A stretch of DNA of 38,501 bases from Thermoleophilia bacterium (GTDB lineage Bacteria > Actinomycetota > Thermoleophilia > Gaiellales > Gaiellaceae). The stretch spans positions 1 to 38,501 of the forward strand of contig JABFWJ010000319.1 in the NCBI GenBank assembly GCA_013362295.1, written 5' to 3'. This document shows, piece after piece, positions 32,338 to 38,501 of the stretch; position 1 is the first letter of the stretch, and each line of letters starts with the position of its first letter. The notes under the pieces were generated by a model that was not told the DNA's origin, made no database searches, and was given only the letters and a program-made list of their open reading frames with translations. Both the position numbers and the translations under genes were made by a program.

Positions 32338-33857
32338 TGCTGGGCTTCGACTTCAACAGCGCGATCTCGAACTTCGCGCTCACATGGCTCCCCGTCATGT
32401 TCTTCCTCCTGATGTGCATCGTGGTCTACCTCCTCTGGAAGACGGTCAAGCTGATGCCGCGCGTCAAGCCGATGGAGATCACCCCCGGTTCGGCCTCGGC
32501 CGTCACCTGGGACGACGTCGCCGGCCTCGACGAGGCGAAGGAGGAACTGCAGGAGATCGTCGACTTCCTCCGCGACCCCGCACGCTTCGAGGCGCTCGGC
32601 GCCCGCGTGCCCAAGGGCATCCTCTTCCACGGCCCGCCCGGGACCGGCAAGACGCTCGCGGCGAAAGCCGTCGCGAACGAGTCCGGCGCACGCTTCTATG
32701 CGCAGAGCGCATCCGCGTTCGTCGAGATGTTCGCCGGCCTCGGGGCGGCGCGCATCCGCAAGCTCTTCGAAGAGGCGCGCAAGAACGCCCCGTCCATCGT
32801 CTTCATCGACGAGCTCGACGCCGTGGGCCAGGCGCGTAGCGGCCATTCGTTCAACCGCGAGCAGGACCAGACGCTGAACCAGCTGCTCGTCGAGCTCGAC
32901 GGCTTCGGGCCGCGCGACCAAGTCGTGGTCATGGGCGCCAGCAACCGCCTGCAGGACCTCGACCCGGCCCTGCTCCGTCCGGGGCGCTTCGACCGGCAGG
33001 TGCTGATCAACCCGCCCGACCTGAAGGGACGCCGCGCGATCCTCGACGTGCACACACGCGGGAAACCGCTCGGGGACGACGTCGACCTCGACGGGGTCGC
33101 ACGCCAGACCTCCGGCCTCACGGGCGCCGACCTCCAGAACATCTGCAACGAGGCCGCGATCGGCGCGGGACGCAACGACCGCGCGACGCTCACGCACGCC
33201 GACTTCGACTACGCGCTCGAGCGGGTCGTCGCGGGACTGCAGCAGCGGCGCGTCGTCACGGACAAGGAGAAGCGCATCCTCGCCTACCACGAGGCGGGCC
33301 ACGCGCTGATGTCGCACCTCGTCGGCAACCAGCCGGAGAAGGCGACGATCATCGCGCGCGGCACGGCGCTCGGCTACGTCTTGCACCTGCCCGAGGAGGA
33401 GCGCTACCTCGAGACGAAGGAGGAGCTGCTCGACTGGATGGTGATGGCGCTCTCCGGCCGGGCCGCCGAGGAGATCGTCTTCGGCCGCGTCACGAACGGC
33501 GCCGCCAACGATCTCGAGAAGGTGACCCAGATCGCCCGGGCGATGGTCTTCGAGTGGGGCATGGGCGAGTCGGTCACGTCGCGGACGATGCGCGCTGACA
33601 ACTACGCCCTCTCGGAGGAGACGAAGCGCCTGCGCGACACCGAGCAGGCGCGCCTGACCGACGCCGCCTATGCCGACGCCGTGCGGCTGCTCTCGAAGCA
33701 TCGCGGGGCCCTCGACCGCGTCTCCGCCGCGCTGCTCGAGAAGGAGACGCTCGACCGCGACGAGCTCGCCGCCCTGTTCGCCGGCGTGGAGCCCGAGTCG
33801 CGCTCGTCCGATTCCGTCGGCGTCGTACGCGCGCTCGGCGTCGATCCCACCGGGTAG
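32337..33857 (+). CDS. Short FtsH-like AAA+ metalloprotease with one membrane helix
   Basis: Protein of 506 residues: a single N-terminal helix (about 14-34), AAA module with Walker A GPPGTGKT (about 99-106), pore-loop FVEMFAGLG, Walker B IVFIDELDAV, SRH RPGRFDRQ, and an M41 protease domain with zinc motif His318-Glu-Ala-Gly-His322 and third ligand Asp392. Canonical FtsH is about 600-700 residues with two helices enclosing a periplasmic domain; both the first helix and that domain are absent here. The pore loop differs from the usual FVEMFVGVG. It is probably a paralogue in addition to a standard FtsH. GTG 32334 or ATG 32337 can start it; both overlap pncA. Confidence 0.9.
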   Translation: MLGFDFNSAISNFALTWLPVMFFLLMCIVVYLLWKTVKLMPRVKPMEITPGSASAVTWDDVAGLDEAKEELQEIVDFLRDPARFEALGARVPKGILFHGPPGTGKTLAAKAVANESGARFYAQSASAFVEMFAGLGAARIRKLFEEARKNAPSIVFIDELDAVGQARSGHSFNREQDQTLNQLLVELDGFGPRDQVVVMGASNRLQDLDPALLRPGRFDRQVLINPPDLKGRRAILDVHTRGKPLGDDVDLDGVARQTSGLTGADLQNICNEAAIGAGRNDRATLTHADFDYALERVVAGLQQRRVVTDKEKRILAYHEAGHALMSHLVGNQPEKATIIARGTALGYVLHLPEEERYLETKEELLDWMVMALSGRAAEEIVFGRVTNGAANDLEKVTQIARAMVFEWGMGESVTSRTMRADNYALSEETKRLRDTEQARLTDAAYADAVRLLSKHRGALDRVSAALLEKETLDRDELAALFAGVEPESRSSDSVGVVRALGVDPTG

Positions 33858-33858
33858 C

Positions 33859-33864
33859 TAGCTT
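33859..33864 (+). promoter_or_regulatory. Possible -10 element (TAGCTT) for the GNAT gene
   Basis: TAGCTT ends 7 bases before the ATG at 33872 and starts two bases after the ftsH-like stop codon. No Shine-Dalgarno sequence lies between. Confidence 0.4.
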
Positions 33865-33871
33865 CCTCTGC

Positions 33872-34420
33872 ATGAAACCGGACTGGCCGCTCGAGACCGA
33901 GCGACTCGTGCTGCGCCCGTTCGAGCCGGGCGACCTGGCCGACCTCCACCGCATCCACGCGGACGAGACCGTCACCCGCTACCTCTACAACGAGCCGCGC
34001 AGCCTCGACGAGGCACGCTCGCTGCTCGACCGCAAGATCGCCGGCGCGCAGGTCTGCGCCGAAGAGGACTGGCTGAGCGCCGCCGTCATTGTCCGGGACG
34101 GCGGGCACGTCGTGGGCGACCTCGCGCTCCAGTGGGTGAGCGAGGTACACAGGACCGGCGAGATCGGCTTCGTCTTCGACCCGGCACAGCAGGGTCGCGG
34201 CTACGCGACCGAGGCCGCGCGTGCGTTCCTCGGAGTCGCGTTCGGCGACTTCGGCTTCCATCGCGTGGTCGGCCGCACGGAGGCGCGCAACACCGCGTCC
34301 GTGCGGGTGCTCGAGAAGCTCGGCATGCGGTGCGAGGCGCACCTCGTCGAGAACGAGTGGGTCAAGGGGGAATGGCAGAGCGAGCTCGTCTACGCGATCC
34401 TGGACCGGGAATGGCGCTGA
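33872..34420 (+). CDS. GNAT-family N-acetyltransferase (RimJ/RimL type)
   Basis: Acetyltransferase of 182 residues. The N-terminus (LETERLVLRPFEPGDLADL) is typical of RimJ/RimL-like proteins. The acetyl-CoA loop appears in QQGRGYATEAARAFL, followed by RVVGRTEARNTASVRVLEKLGM. These enzymes acetylate protein N-termini, amino sugars or antibiotics; the substrate cannot be told here. Its last ten bases overlap the epimerase gene. Confidence 0.88.
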   Translation: MKPDWPLETERLVLRPFEPGDLADLHRIHADETVTRYLYNEPRSLDEARSLLDRKIAGAQVCAEEDWLSAAVIVRDGGHVVGDLALQWVSEVHRTGEIGFVFDPAQQGRGYATEAARAFLGVAFGDFGFHRVVGRTEARNTASVRVLEKLGMRCEAHLVENEWVKGEWQSELVYAILDREWR

Positions 34421-34818
34421 ACGTCCACCACCTCGGCATCGCCGTCGACGACCTCGACACGGCGCTGCTCGTCTACTCCGATCTGTTCGGCGCGACGCCC
34501 GAGCATCGCGATCGCGTCGAGGACCAGGGCGTCGAGGCGGCCTCGCTGCGCGTCGGGGAGTCGCGGATCGAGCTGCTGGAGCCGCTCGCCCCGGACACGC
34601 CGGTCGGGCGGTTCATCGCCAAGCGCGGACCGGGGATGCACCACGTCGCGTTCCAGGTCGCCGACGTCGCCGTCGAGCTCGAGCGGCTGAAGGCGCACGG
34701 CGTGCAGCTGATCGACGAGGTGCCGCGTCCGGGCCTCTTCGGCCTCCAGGTCGCGTTCGTCCATCCGGAGGCAACCGGCGGTGTTCTGGCAGAGTTCGTC
34801 GCCGATGACAGAACCTGA
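34411..34818 (+). CDS. mce: Methylmalonyl-CoA epimerase (glyoxalase/VOC fold)
   Basis: Small VOC-fold metalloenzyme of 135 residues interconverting (R)- and (S)-methylmalonyl-CoA in propionate metabolism. Metal ligands are His in VHHLGIAV, Glu in SRIELLEP, His in GMHHVAFQV and Glu in GVLAEFV. The pattern GPGMHHVAFQV and the DEVPRPG segment are diagnostic for the epimerase. It overlaps the upstream GNAT gene by ten bases, and a small unknown gene starts inside its end. Methylmalonyl-CoA mutase genes are not in the window. Confidence 0.92.
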   Translation: MALNVHHLGIAVDDLDTALLVYSDLFGATPEHRDRVEDQGVEAASLRVGESRIELLEPLAPDTPVGRFIAKRGPGMHHVAFQVADVAVELERLKAHGVQLIDEVPRPGLFGLQVAFVHPEATGGVLAEFVADDRT

Positions 34819-35035
34819 CCGCATCCGAATCGAGATCGCGTTCGAGGGCACCCAGGTGCTCACCGTGTACGTCCCCGTCTCGACCGCCGACGACCTCGAT
34901 CGCGCCCTGGCGGGTGCGCACGACAGCCTGAGCTTCGAGGCCGAGGACGGCCGCTACACGGTCTCCGTCCCGAAGATCGTCTATGTCAAGCGCTTCGCCC
35001 GCGAGAGCCGGGTCGGCTTCGGAGCCGTTGCCTGA
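34805..35035 (+). CDS. Small conserved-looking protein of unknown function
   Basis: Protein of 76 residues, mostly predicted beta strand with one helix (ADDLDRALAGAHDSL), containing IEIAFEGTQVLTVYV and YTVSVPKIVYVKRF. No signal peptide or membrane span is visible. It is not recognised with confidence. The ATG at 34805 lies inside the 3' end of the epimerase gene (14-base overlap), so it is probably translated from the same message. A GTG at 34781 would add eight residues. A sheet-forming ligand or protein-interaction domain is plausible, nothing more. Confidence 0.6.
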   Translation: MTEPDRIRIEIAFEGTQVLTVYVPVSTADDLDRALAGAHDSLSFEAEDGRYTVSVPKIVYVKRFARESRVGFGAVA

Positions 35036-35071
35036 CCCTCCCGGGTTAGGCACCTCGCGCCCCCGGGCACC

Positions 35072-35077
35072 TATGTT
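35072..35077 (+). promoter_or_regulatory. Possible -10 element (TATGTT) for the sigma factor gene
   Basis: TATGTT ends 5 bases before the ATG at 35083. The region upstream (GGCACCTATGTT) is in a 47-base gap, a likely promoter position. Confidence 0.45.
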
Positions 35078-35082
35078 GCGGG

Positions 35083-35667
35083 ATGACCGAGGCGGCGACG
35101 ACGAAGAAGGAGAGCGAGACCAAGCGCGTCCGCGCCCTGGTCGACCGGGCCCAGCAGGGCGACCGCGGGGCGCTCGAAGAGCTCTACCTGATCCACTTCG
35201 ACCGCATCTACAGCTACCTCCACGTCAGCGTCGGCAACCGGCACGACGCGGAGGATCTGACCACGCAGACGTTCCTGAAGATGCTGGAGTCGATCCGGAA
35301 GTTCCGGTGGCAGTCGGCACCCTTCTCGGCCTGGCTGTTCCGGATCGCGCACAACCTCGCCATGGACCACTTCCGCGCCAACAAGCGCTGGCAGCCCGAG
35401 GAGGACGTGCCGGAGCCCGAGGCCGACGAGGCGACCTCGGCTGAGGCCGGGGCGCTCGAGGCGATCGGCCGCAAGTCGATGCTCGACCTGATCGAGGACC
35501 TCTCGCCCGAGCAGCAGCAGGTCCTCACGCTGAAGTTCGTCTTCAACTTCGCGAACGCGGAGGCGGCGACCATCCTCGGGAAGACCGAAGGCGCGATCAA
35601 GTCGCTGCAGCACCGCGCGCTCGTCTCGCTGCAGAAGCAGCTCGAACGGCGCGACACTCCCACGTAG
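35083..35667 (+). CDS. Sigma-70 family (ECF-like) RNA polymerase sigma factor
   Basis: Protein of 194 residues with sigma region 2 (about 30-100: ELYLIHFDRIYSYL, HDAEDLTTQTFLKML, FSAWLFRIAHNLAMDHFR) and region 4 (about 135-190: LSPEQQQVLTLKFV, AEAATILGKTEGAIKSLQHRAL). Regions 1 and 3 are absent, as in ECF factors. An acidic linker (EEDVPEPEADEAT) joins them. No anti-sigma gene is next to it; the orphan RsbW-like kinase at 7241 is far away, and RsbW-type proteins usually act on SigB-type factors. Target promoters are unknown. Confidence 0.9.
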   Translation: MTEAATTKKESETKRVRALVDRAQQGDRGALEELYLIHFDRIYSYLHVSVGNRHDAEDLTTQTFLKMLESIRKFRWQSAPFSAWLFRIAHNLAMDHFRANKRWQPEEDVPEPEADEATSAEAGALEAIGRKSMLDLIEDLSPEQQQVLTLKFVFNFANAEAATILGKTEGAIKSLQHRALVSLQKQLERRDTPT

Positions 35668-35668
35668 C

Positions 35669-35674
35669 TACGCT
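35669..35674 (+). promoter_or_regulatory. Possible -10 element (TACGCT) for the YchF-like gene
   Basis: TACGCT ends 6 bases before the GTG at 35681, one base after the sigma gene's stop codon, in the context TAGCTACGCT. This predicts a leaderless transcript. Confidence 0.45.
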
Positions 35675-35680
35675 CCGGCC

Positions 35681-36604
35681 GTGGCGCTCGAGGTGGGTAT
35701 CGTCGGCCCGGCGGGCAGCGGGAAGACGTCGCTCTTCACCGCGCTCACGAAGGCCGGCGGCGGCGAGTACGGCAAGACGAACGTCGGCATGGCGCCGATC
35801 GCCGACGCGCGCCTCGGCGCGCTCGCGCAGGTCGTCAAGGCGCGCAAGGTCACGCCCGCGACGATTCGGGTGCAGGACGTCCCGGGCTCCGGAGCGGCGC
35901 AGCTCGGAAACCTCCGCCAGGTCGACGCGCTGCTCGTCGTCCTGCGCGGCTTCGGCGCGGACGCAACACCGGACGACGATCTGGAGACGTTTCGGCTGGA
36001 GCTCCTCGTCGCCGACCGCGACCACGTCGAACGGCGCCTGGAGCGGGTCGAGAAGCAGGCGAAGTCCGGTGACCCGAAGCTCCGTGCGGAGGTCGAGGAG
36101 CTCGAGCGGTTGCTCGCCCACGTCGACGCGGGCGGCGCGCTTGCCGACTACGCCGGCGCGCTGCCGGGCGAGCTGGAGCCGCTGACGACGAAGCCGCTGA
36201 TCGCCGTCGTCAACGGCCCCGGCGGGATCGACCTGAAGCTCGAGGCCGAGCTCGCCGAGCTCCCGGACGAGGAGGCGGCGGCGTTTCGCGACGGCAGCGA
36301 GTCGGCGCTCGAGGAGATCGCCGGCCGGCTTGCCCAAGCGCTCGACCTGATCACGTTCTTCACGGCGGGGGAGCAGGAGACGCGCGCGTGGACCCTGCGG
36401 AACGGCCAGACCGCGCTCGACGCCGCCGGCGCGATCCACACCGACATCGCCCGCGGCTTCATCCGTTGCGAGGTCGTCAACTGGCGCGACCTCGTCGACC
36501 TCGGCTCGCACGCCGAGGTGGCGAAGCAGGGGAAGCAGGGCCTCGAGGGGAAGACGTACGTCGTCCGCGACGGCGACGTCCTGAACATCCGCTTCAACGT
36601 CTGA
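35681..36604 (+). CDS. Divergent, shortened YchF/Obg-type ATPase/GTPase
   Basis: Protein of 307 residues. The C-terminal TGS-like domain is clearly YchF: ITFFTAGEQETRAWTLRNG, IHTDIARGFIRCEVV and LEGKTYVVRDGDVLNIRFNV. The N-terminal P-loop is GPAGSGKTS instead of GLPNVGKST, the G3-like element is DVPGSG, and the G4 region reads VVNGPGGID instead of the usual NxxE. It is about 55 residues shorter than canonical YchF (about 363). It may be a paralogue with altered nucleotide specificity. The GTG start is supported by the immediate P-loop and a -10-like hexamer. A terminator hairpin follows. Confidence 0.83.
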   Translation: MALEVGIVGPAGSGKTSLFTALTKAGGGEYGKTNVGMAPIADARLGALAQVVKARKVTPATIRVQDVPGSGAAQLGNLRQVDALLVVLRGFGADATPDDDLETFRLELLVADRDHVERRLERVEKQAKSGDPKLRAEVEELERLLAHVDAGGALADYAGALPGELEPLTTKPLIAVVNGPGGIDLKLEAELAELPDEEAAAFRDGSESALEEIAGRLAQALDLITFFTAGEQETRAWTLRNGQTALDAAGAIHTDIARGFIRCEVVNWRDLVDLGSHAEVAKQGKQGLEGKTYVVRDGDVLNIRFNV

Positions 36605-36638
36605 GCGCTGCGGCGGTTCGATTGCCCCCTGACCGAAC

Positions 36639-36674
36639 CTGATTCGGCGCAGCCGAACCAGATTCGAGCTTTTT
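36639..36674 (+). terminator. Intrinsic terminator between convergent genes
   Basis: CTGATTCGGC (36639-36648) pairs with GCCGAACCAG (36652-36661) with one mismatch around the loop GCA, and TTTTT occupies 36670-36674. A second possible stem, GGTTCG (36615-36620)/CGAACC (36634-36639), lies just upstream. Confidence 0.65.
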
Positions 36675-36679
36675 GGTGT

Positions 36680-37507
36680 TCAGAAGCTGATCAGCACGAC
36701 CCCGGTGAGCGTCAGCACGATCCCCGACTTCTGCCACCGCGCGACGTTCTCGTGCAGGACGGTGGCGGCGAGCAGCACCGTCACGACCGGGTAGAGCGAC
36801 GCCAGCACCGAGGTCAGGCTCACGAGGCCGTGGCCCGACGAGGCGGCAAAGAGCACGTTGCCGAACGTGTCGGCGATCCCGACGGCCGCGGCGATCAGTA
36901 GGTCGCGCGGGCGCAACCGCAGCGGCGTGCGCCGGTTGGAGACGACCGCGACGAGAAGCAGCAGCGCCGTCGAGCGGAAGACGAGCGACGCCCACCAGAA
37001 GTCGACCTTGCCGGCCGCATGCATCCACGGGAAGTAGAAGCCGAACCCCAGTGCGGCGAGCAGCGCGAGGCCGACGCCTGCGGCGACCCGCGGCGACCCT
37101 TCGTGGTGCTCGATCGAGGCGAGTGCGACCCCGCCGAGCGCGCAGGCGATGCCGGCGATCTGCGCGCCGGACGGGCTGTCCCCGGTGGCGATGCCGAAGA
37201 TCACGGGGACGACGGCGGAGACGCCGGCGATCGGCGCCACGACGCTCATCGCGCCCTCCACCATCCCCTGGTAGTACGCGAACAGCCCGACCATTCCGCC
37301 GAGTGCGGCCGCGCAGGCGAACAGCACGGCCCAGCCTCGCGGCCCCTCGCCGCGCACGCCCACGGCCAGCGCGATCGCAAGGACGCCGCCGACCTGCCCC
37401 CAGAAGATCACGCGCAGCGACCCGAGCGTCCGGCTCACGAGCGGGCCGAAGAAATCCCCCACACCCCACGCGAGGCTCGCACCCAGGGCCAGCAGCAGGG
37501 AGCCCAA
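36680..37507 (-). CDS. EamA/DMT-superfamily transporter
   Basis: Integral membrane protein of 275 residues with about ten predicted helices in two EamA repeats. LGASLAWGVGDFFGPLVSR begins repeat 1, and AGVGLALLAALGFGFYFPW begins repeat 2. SLTSVLASLYPVVTVLLAATVLHE is the typical end of an EamA repeat. Such proteins export metabolites or amino acids; the substrate is unknown. The start is TTG, six bases after the stop of the upstream HD gene, so the two form a minus-strand operon. Confidence 0.87.
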   Translation of the reverse strand: MGSLLLALGASLAWGVGDFFGPLVSRTLGSLRVIFWGQVGGVLAIALAVGVRGEGPRGWAVLFACAAALGGMVGLFAYYQGMVEGAMSVVAPIAGVSAVVPVIFGIATGDSPSGAQIAGIACALGGVALASIEHHEGSPRVAAGVGLALLAALGFGFYFPWMHAAGKVDFWWASLVFRSTALLLLVAVVSNRRTPLRLRPRDLLIAAAVGIADTFGNVLFAASSGHGLVSLTSVLASLYPVVTVLLAATVLHENVARWQKSGIVLTLTGVVLISF

Positions 37508-37513
37508 CGTGCG

Positions 37514-38332
37514 CTACGGGGCTTCTGTGCGGCGGGTGGCGGCGATCGCGTCGAGCTGGTTCGCGTGGTAGAGCACGGCCGCCTCGGCCGTGCGGGCGCC
37601 GCGCGCATCGTGGTGCGTCGCGACGCAATGGAGGAGCTCGGCCAGCTGGCCGCCGGTCAGTCCCTGCGCGCGCTCCTCGATCAGGCGCAGGCCGAGGTGG
37701 ACGTGCCCGAGCAGCCGCCCTTCCTCCGTGACGGAGAACGTGGGGCCGCGCGACAGCTCGGCCGTGCGGCCGACGTCGTGCAGGAGCGCGGCCGAGAGCA
37801 GCAGGTCCGGTCGCAGCCGTGGGTGCAGCTGCGACGTCTCGCGGCACAGCGTGGCGACGCCGACCGTGTGCTCGAGCAGTCCGCCGGCGTAGGAGTGGTG
37901 CTCGTCCGCGGTCGCCGGATACGTCGTCAGGTCACGGTCCGCGAGCACCGCGGTGACCGTCGCCGCGAGGCCCGGGTGCGAGAGCTCCGCGACGAGGAAG
38001 TCGAGGAAGCCCGCGAGCTCGTCCGGGTCACGGCGGATCGCCGGCGTCAGCGACTGCGGATCGACGTCCGCCGTCTCGAGCGAGCGCACGTCGAGCTGCA
38101 GCCGGTCGCGAAACTTCTCCACGCGCCCGAGCACGCGCACCGCGTCGCCTTCGCCGAACCGTCCGTCGAGCAGCTCCACGTCCTTCCAGACGCGCGCCTC
38201 GATCCGGCCCGTCGGGTCGACCAGCTCGAGTGCGAGATACGACGCGCCGTTCCTCGTGCGGAGCTTTCGTTTCGTCCTGACGGCGTACACGCCTTCGACG
38301 ACGCGATCCTCCGCGAGCTCGGCGATCGTCAT
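37514..38332 (-). CDS. OB-fold plus HD-domain protein, YhaM-like 3'-5' exoribonuclease
   Basis: Protein of 272 residues: an N-terminal OB-fold nucleic-acid-binding domain (about 10-90, with YLALELVDPTGRIEARVW) and an HD phosphohydrolase domain with HHSYAGGLLEHT, LLHDVG, ATHHD and NQLDA. This domain order matches YhaM/CBF1-type 3'-5' exoribonucleases. It is shorter than Bacillus YhaM (about 314). The frame is open to 38380, but the ATG at 38332 begins the conserved start and lies 7 bases after a TAGGCT hexamer. HD-domain cyclic nucleotide or nucleotide hydrolysis is the alternative. Confidence 0.87.
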   Translation of the reverse strand: MTIAELAEDRVVEGVYAVRTKRKLRTRNGASYLALELVDPTGRIEARVWKDVELLDGRFGEGDAVRVLGRVEKFRDRLQLDVRSLETADVDPQSLTPAIRRDPDELAGFLDFLVAELSHPGLAATVTAVLADRDLTTYPATADEHHSYAGGLLEHTVGVATLCRETSQLHPRLRPDLLLSAALLHDVGRTAELSRGPTFSVTEEGRLLGHVHLGLRLIEERAQGLTGGQLAELLHCVATHHDARGARTAEAAVLYHANQLDAIAATRRTEAP

Positions 38333-38339
38333 GAAGGCC

Positions 38340-38345
38340 AGCCTA
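38340..38345 (-). promoter_or_regulatory. Possible -10 element (TAGGCT) for the YhaM-like gene
   Basis: On the minus strand TAGGCT ends 7 bases before the ATG at 38332. Its first three bases are the TAG stop codon of the gene at the window edge. Confidence 0.45.
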
Positions 38346-38501
38346 CCGCCGGGCCCAGATGCGGAAGCCCTCCTCGTCACGTCCGTCGGCGACCTCGTCG
38401 AGCACGGCCGCCGCTTCCTGGCGACGCCAACCGAGCGGGCGGAGGTCGGCGGCGGTCACCTCGCCGGCCGCCTCGAGGAAGAGCAGCGCCAGCTCTCGGC
38501 G
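38343..38501 (-). CDS. 3' end of an unidentified gene (start outside window)
   Basis: The minus-strand frame is open from the window edge to a TAG at 38343-38345, giving 52 residues rich in Glu, Ala and Arg: helical segments ELALLFLEAAGEVTAADL and QEAAAVLDEVADG, ending FRIWARR. It resembles the tail of a small helical or winged-helix protein, but I do not recognise it. Codon use fits real coding sequence, with strong GC at third positions. Confidence 0.6.
   Translation of the reverse strand, partial: RRELALLFLEAAGEVTAADLRPLGWRRQEAAAVLDEVADGRDEEGFRIWARR

Noticed and set aside
1..38501. CRISPR arrays, insertion sequences, prophage or toxin-antitoxin modules
   Set aside because: I looked for spaced direct repeats, transposase motifs, phage structural genes and paired small toxin-type genes and saw none.

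Overview
The window is GC-rich, densely packed bacterial chromosome. Most genes overlap by 1-4 bases (ATGA/GTGA), GTG and TTG starts are common, and no gene-free gap exceeds 170 bases. The gene content suggests a deep-branching actinobacterium, plausibly class Thermoleophilia: a sortase, OmpR-type two-component pair, ccm/hem supercluster with a HemX-like gene, YqhQ, and methylmalonyl-CoA epimerase. That placement is an inference from gene content, not a phylogeny. I see no CRISPR array, prophage, integrase or insertion sequence; the only mobile-type gene is a small LAGLIDADG protein.

Layout. 1-3250: 3' end of moeA, then (minus strand) a membrane M28-like protein and a sortase. 3313-7088: response regulator, histidine kinase, LAGLIDADG gene, HtrA protease. 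7241-10486: orphan RsbW-like anti-sigma kinase, a 170-bp long inverted-repeat element, then two trehalose-type glycosyltransferases. 10496-15721: overlapping run of aldehyde dehydrogenase, moaC, mogA, ubiA-like, an NAD-binding oxidoreductase, ccmA and ccmB. 15752-23611: Crp/Fnr regulator, diheme cytochrome c, ccmC, a ccmD-like gene, hemX-like, hemA, hemC, hemD, SAM hydrolase and a methyltransferase, ended by a good intrinsic terminator.

23695-38501: tRNA-Phe(GAA) abutting arginase; rarA (minus) divergent from a methyltransferase/M20 peptidase/pabB/pabC/yqhQ/nicotinate phosphoribosyltransferase/nicotinamidase/ftsH-like run; then GNAT, methylmalonyl-CoA epimerase, a small unknown gene, an ECF-like sigma factor and a divergent YchF-type GTPase. 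An EamA transporter and a YhaM-like HD protein follow on the minus strand, with the 3' end of one unidentified gene at the edge.

How the genes fit together: cytochrome c maturation (CcmABCD), heme precursor synthesis (HemA/C/D) and a diheme cytochrome lie together under a likely redox or stress regulator. Nicotinamidase plus nicotinate phosphoribosyltransferase form an NAD salvage pair, and PabB plus PabC make p-aminobenzoate. The most unusual features are the rod-like inverted repeat at 7681-7850, which runs exactly from one gene's stop codon to the next gene's start codon, and a recurring TAnnnT hexamer 4-10 bases upstream of start codons, which predicts widespread leaderless transcription. 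An M28 protein has lost three predicted active-site residues.
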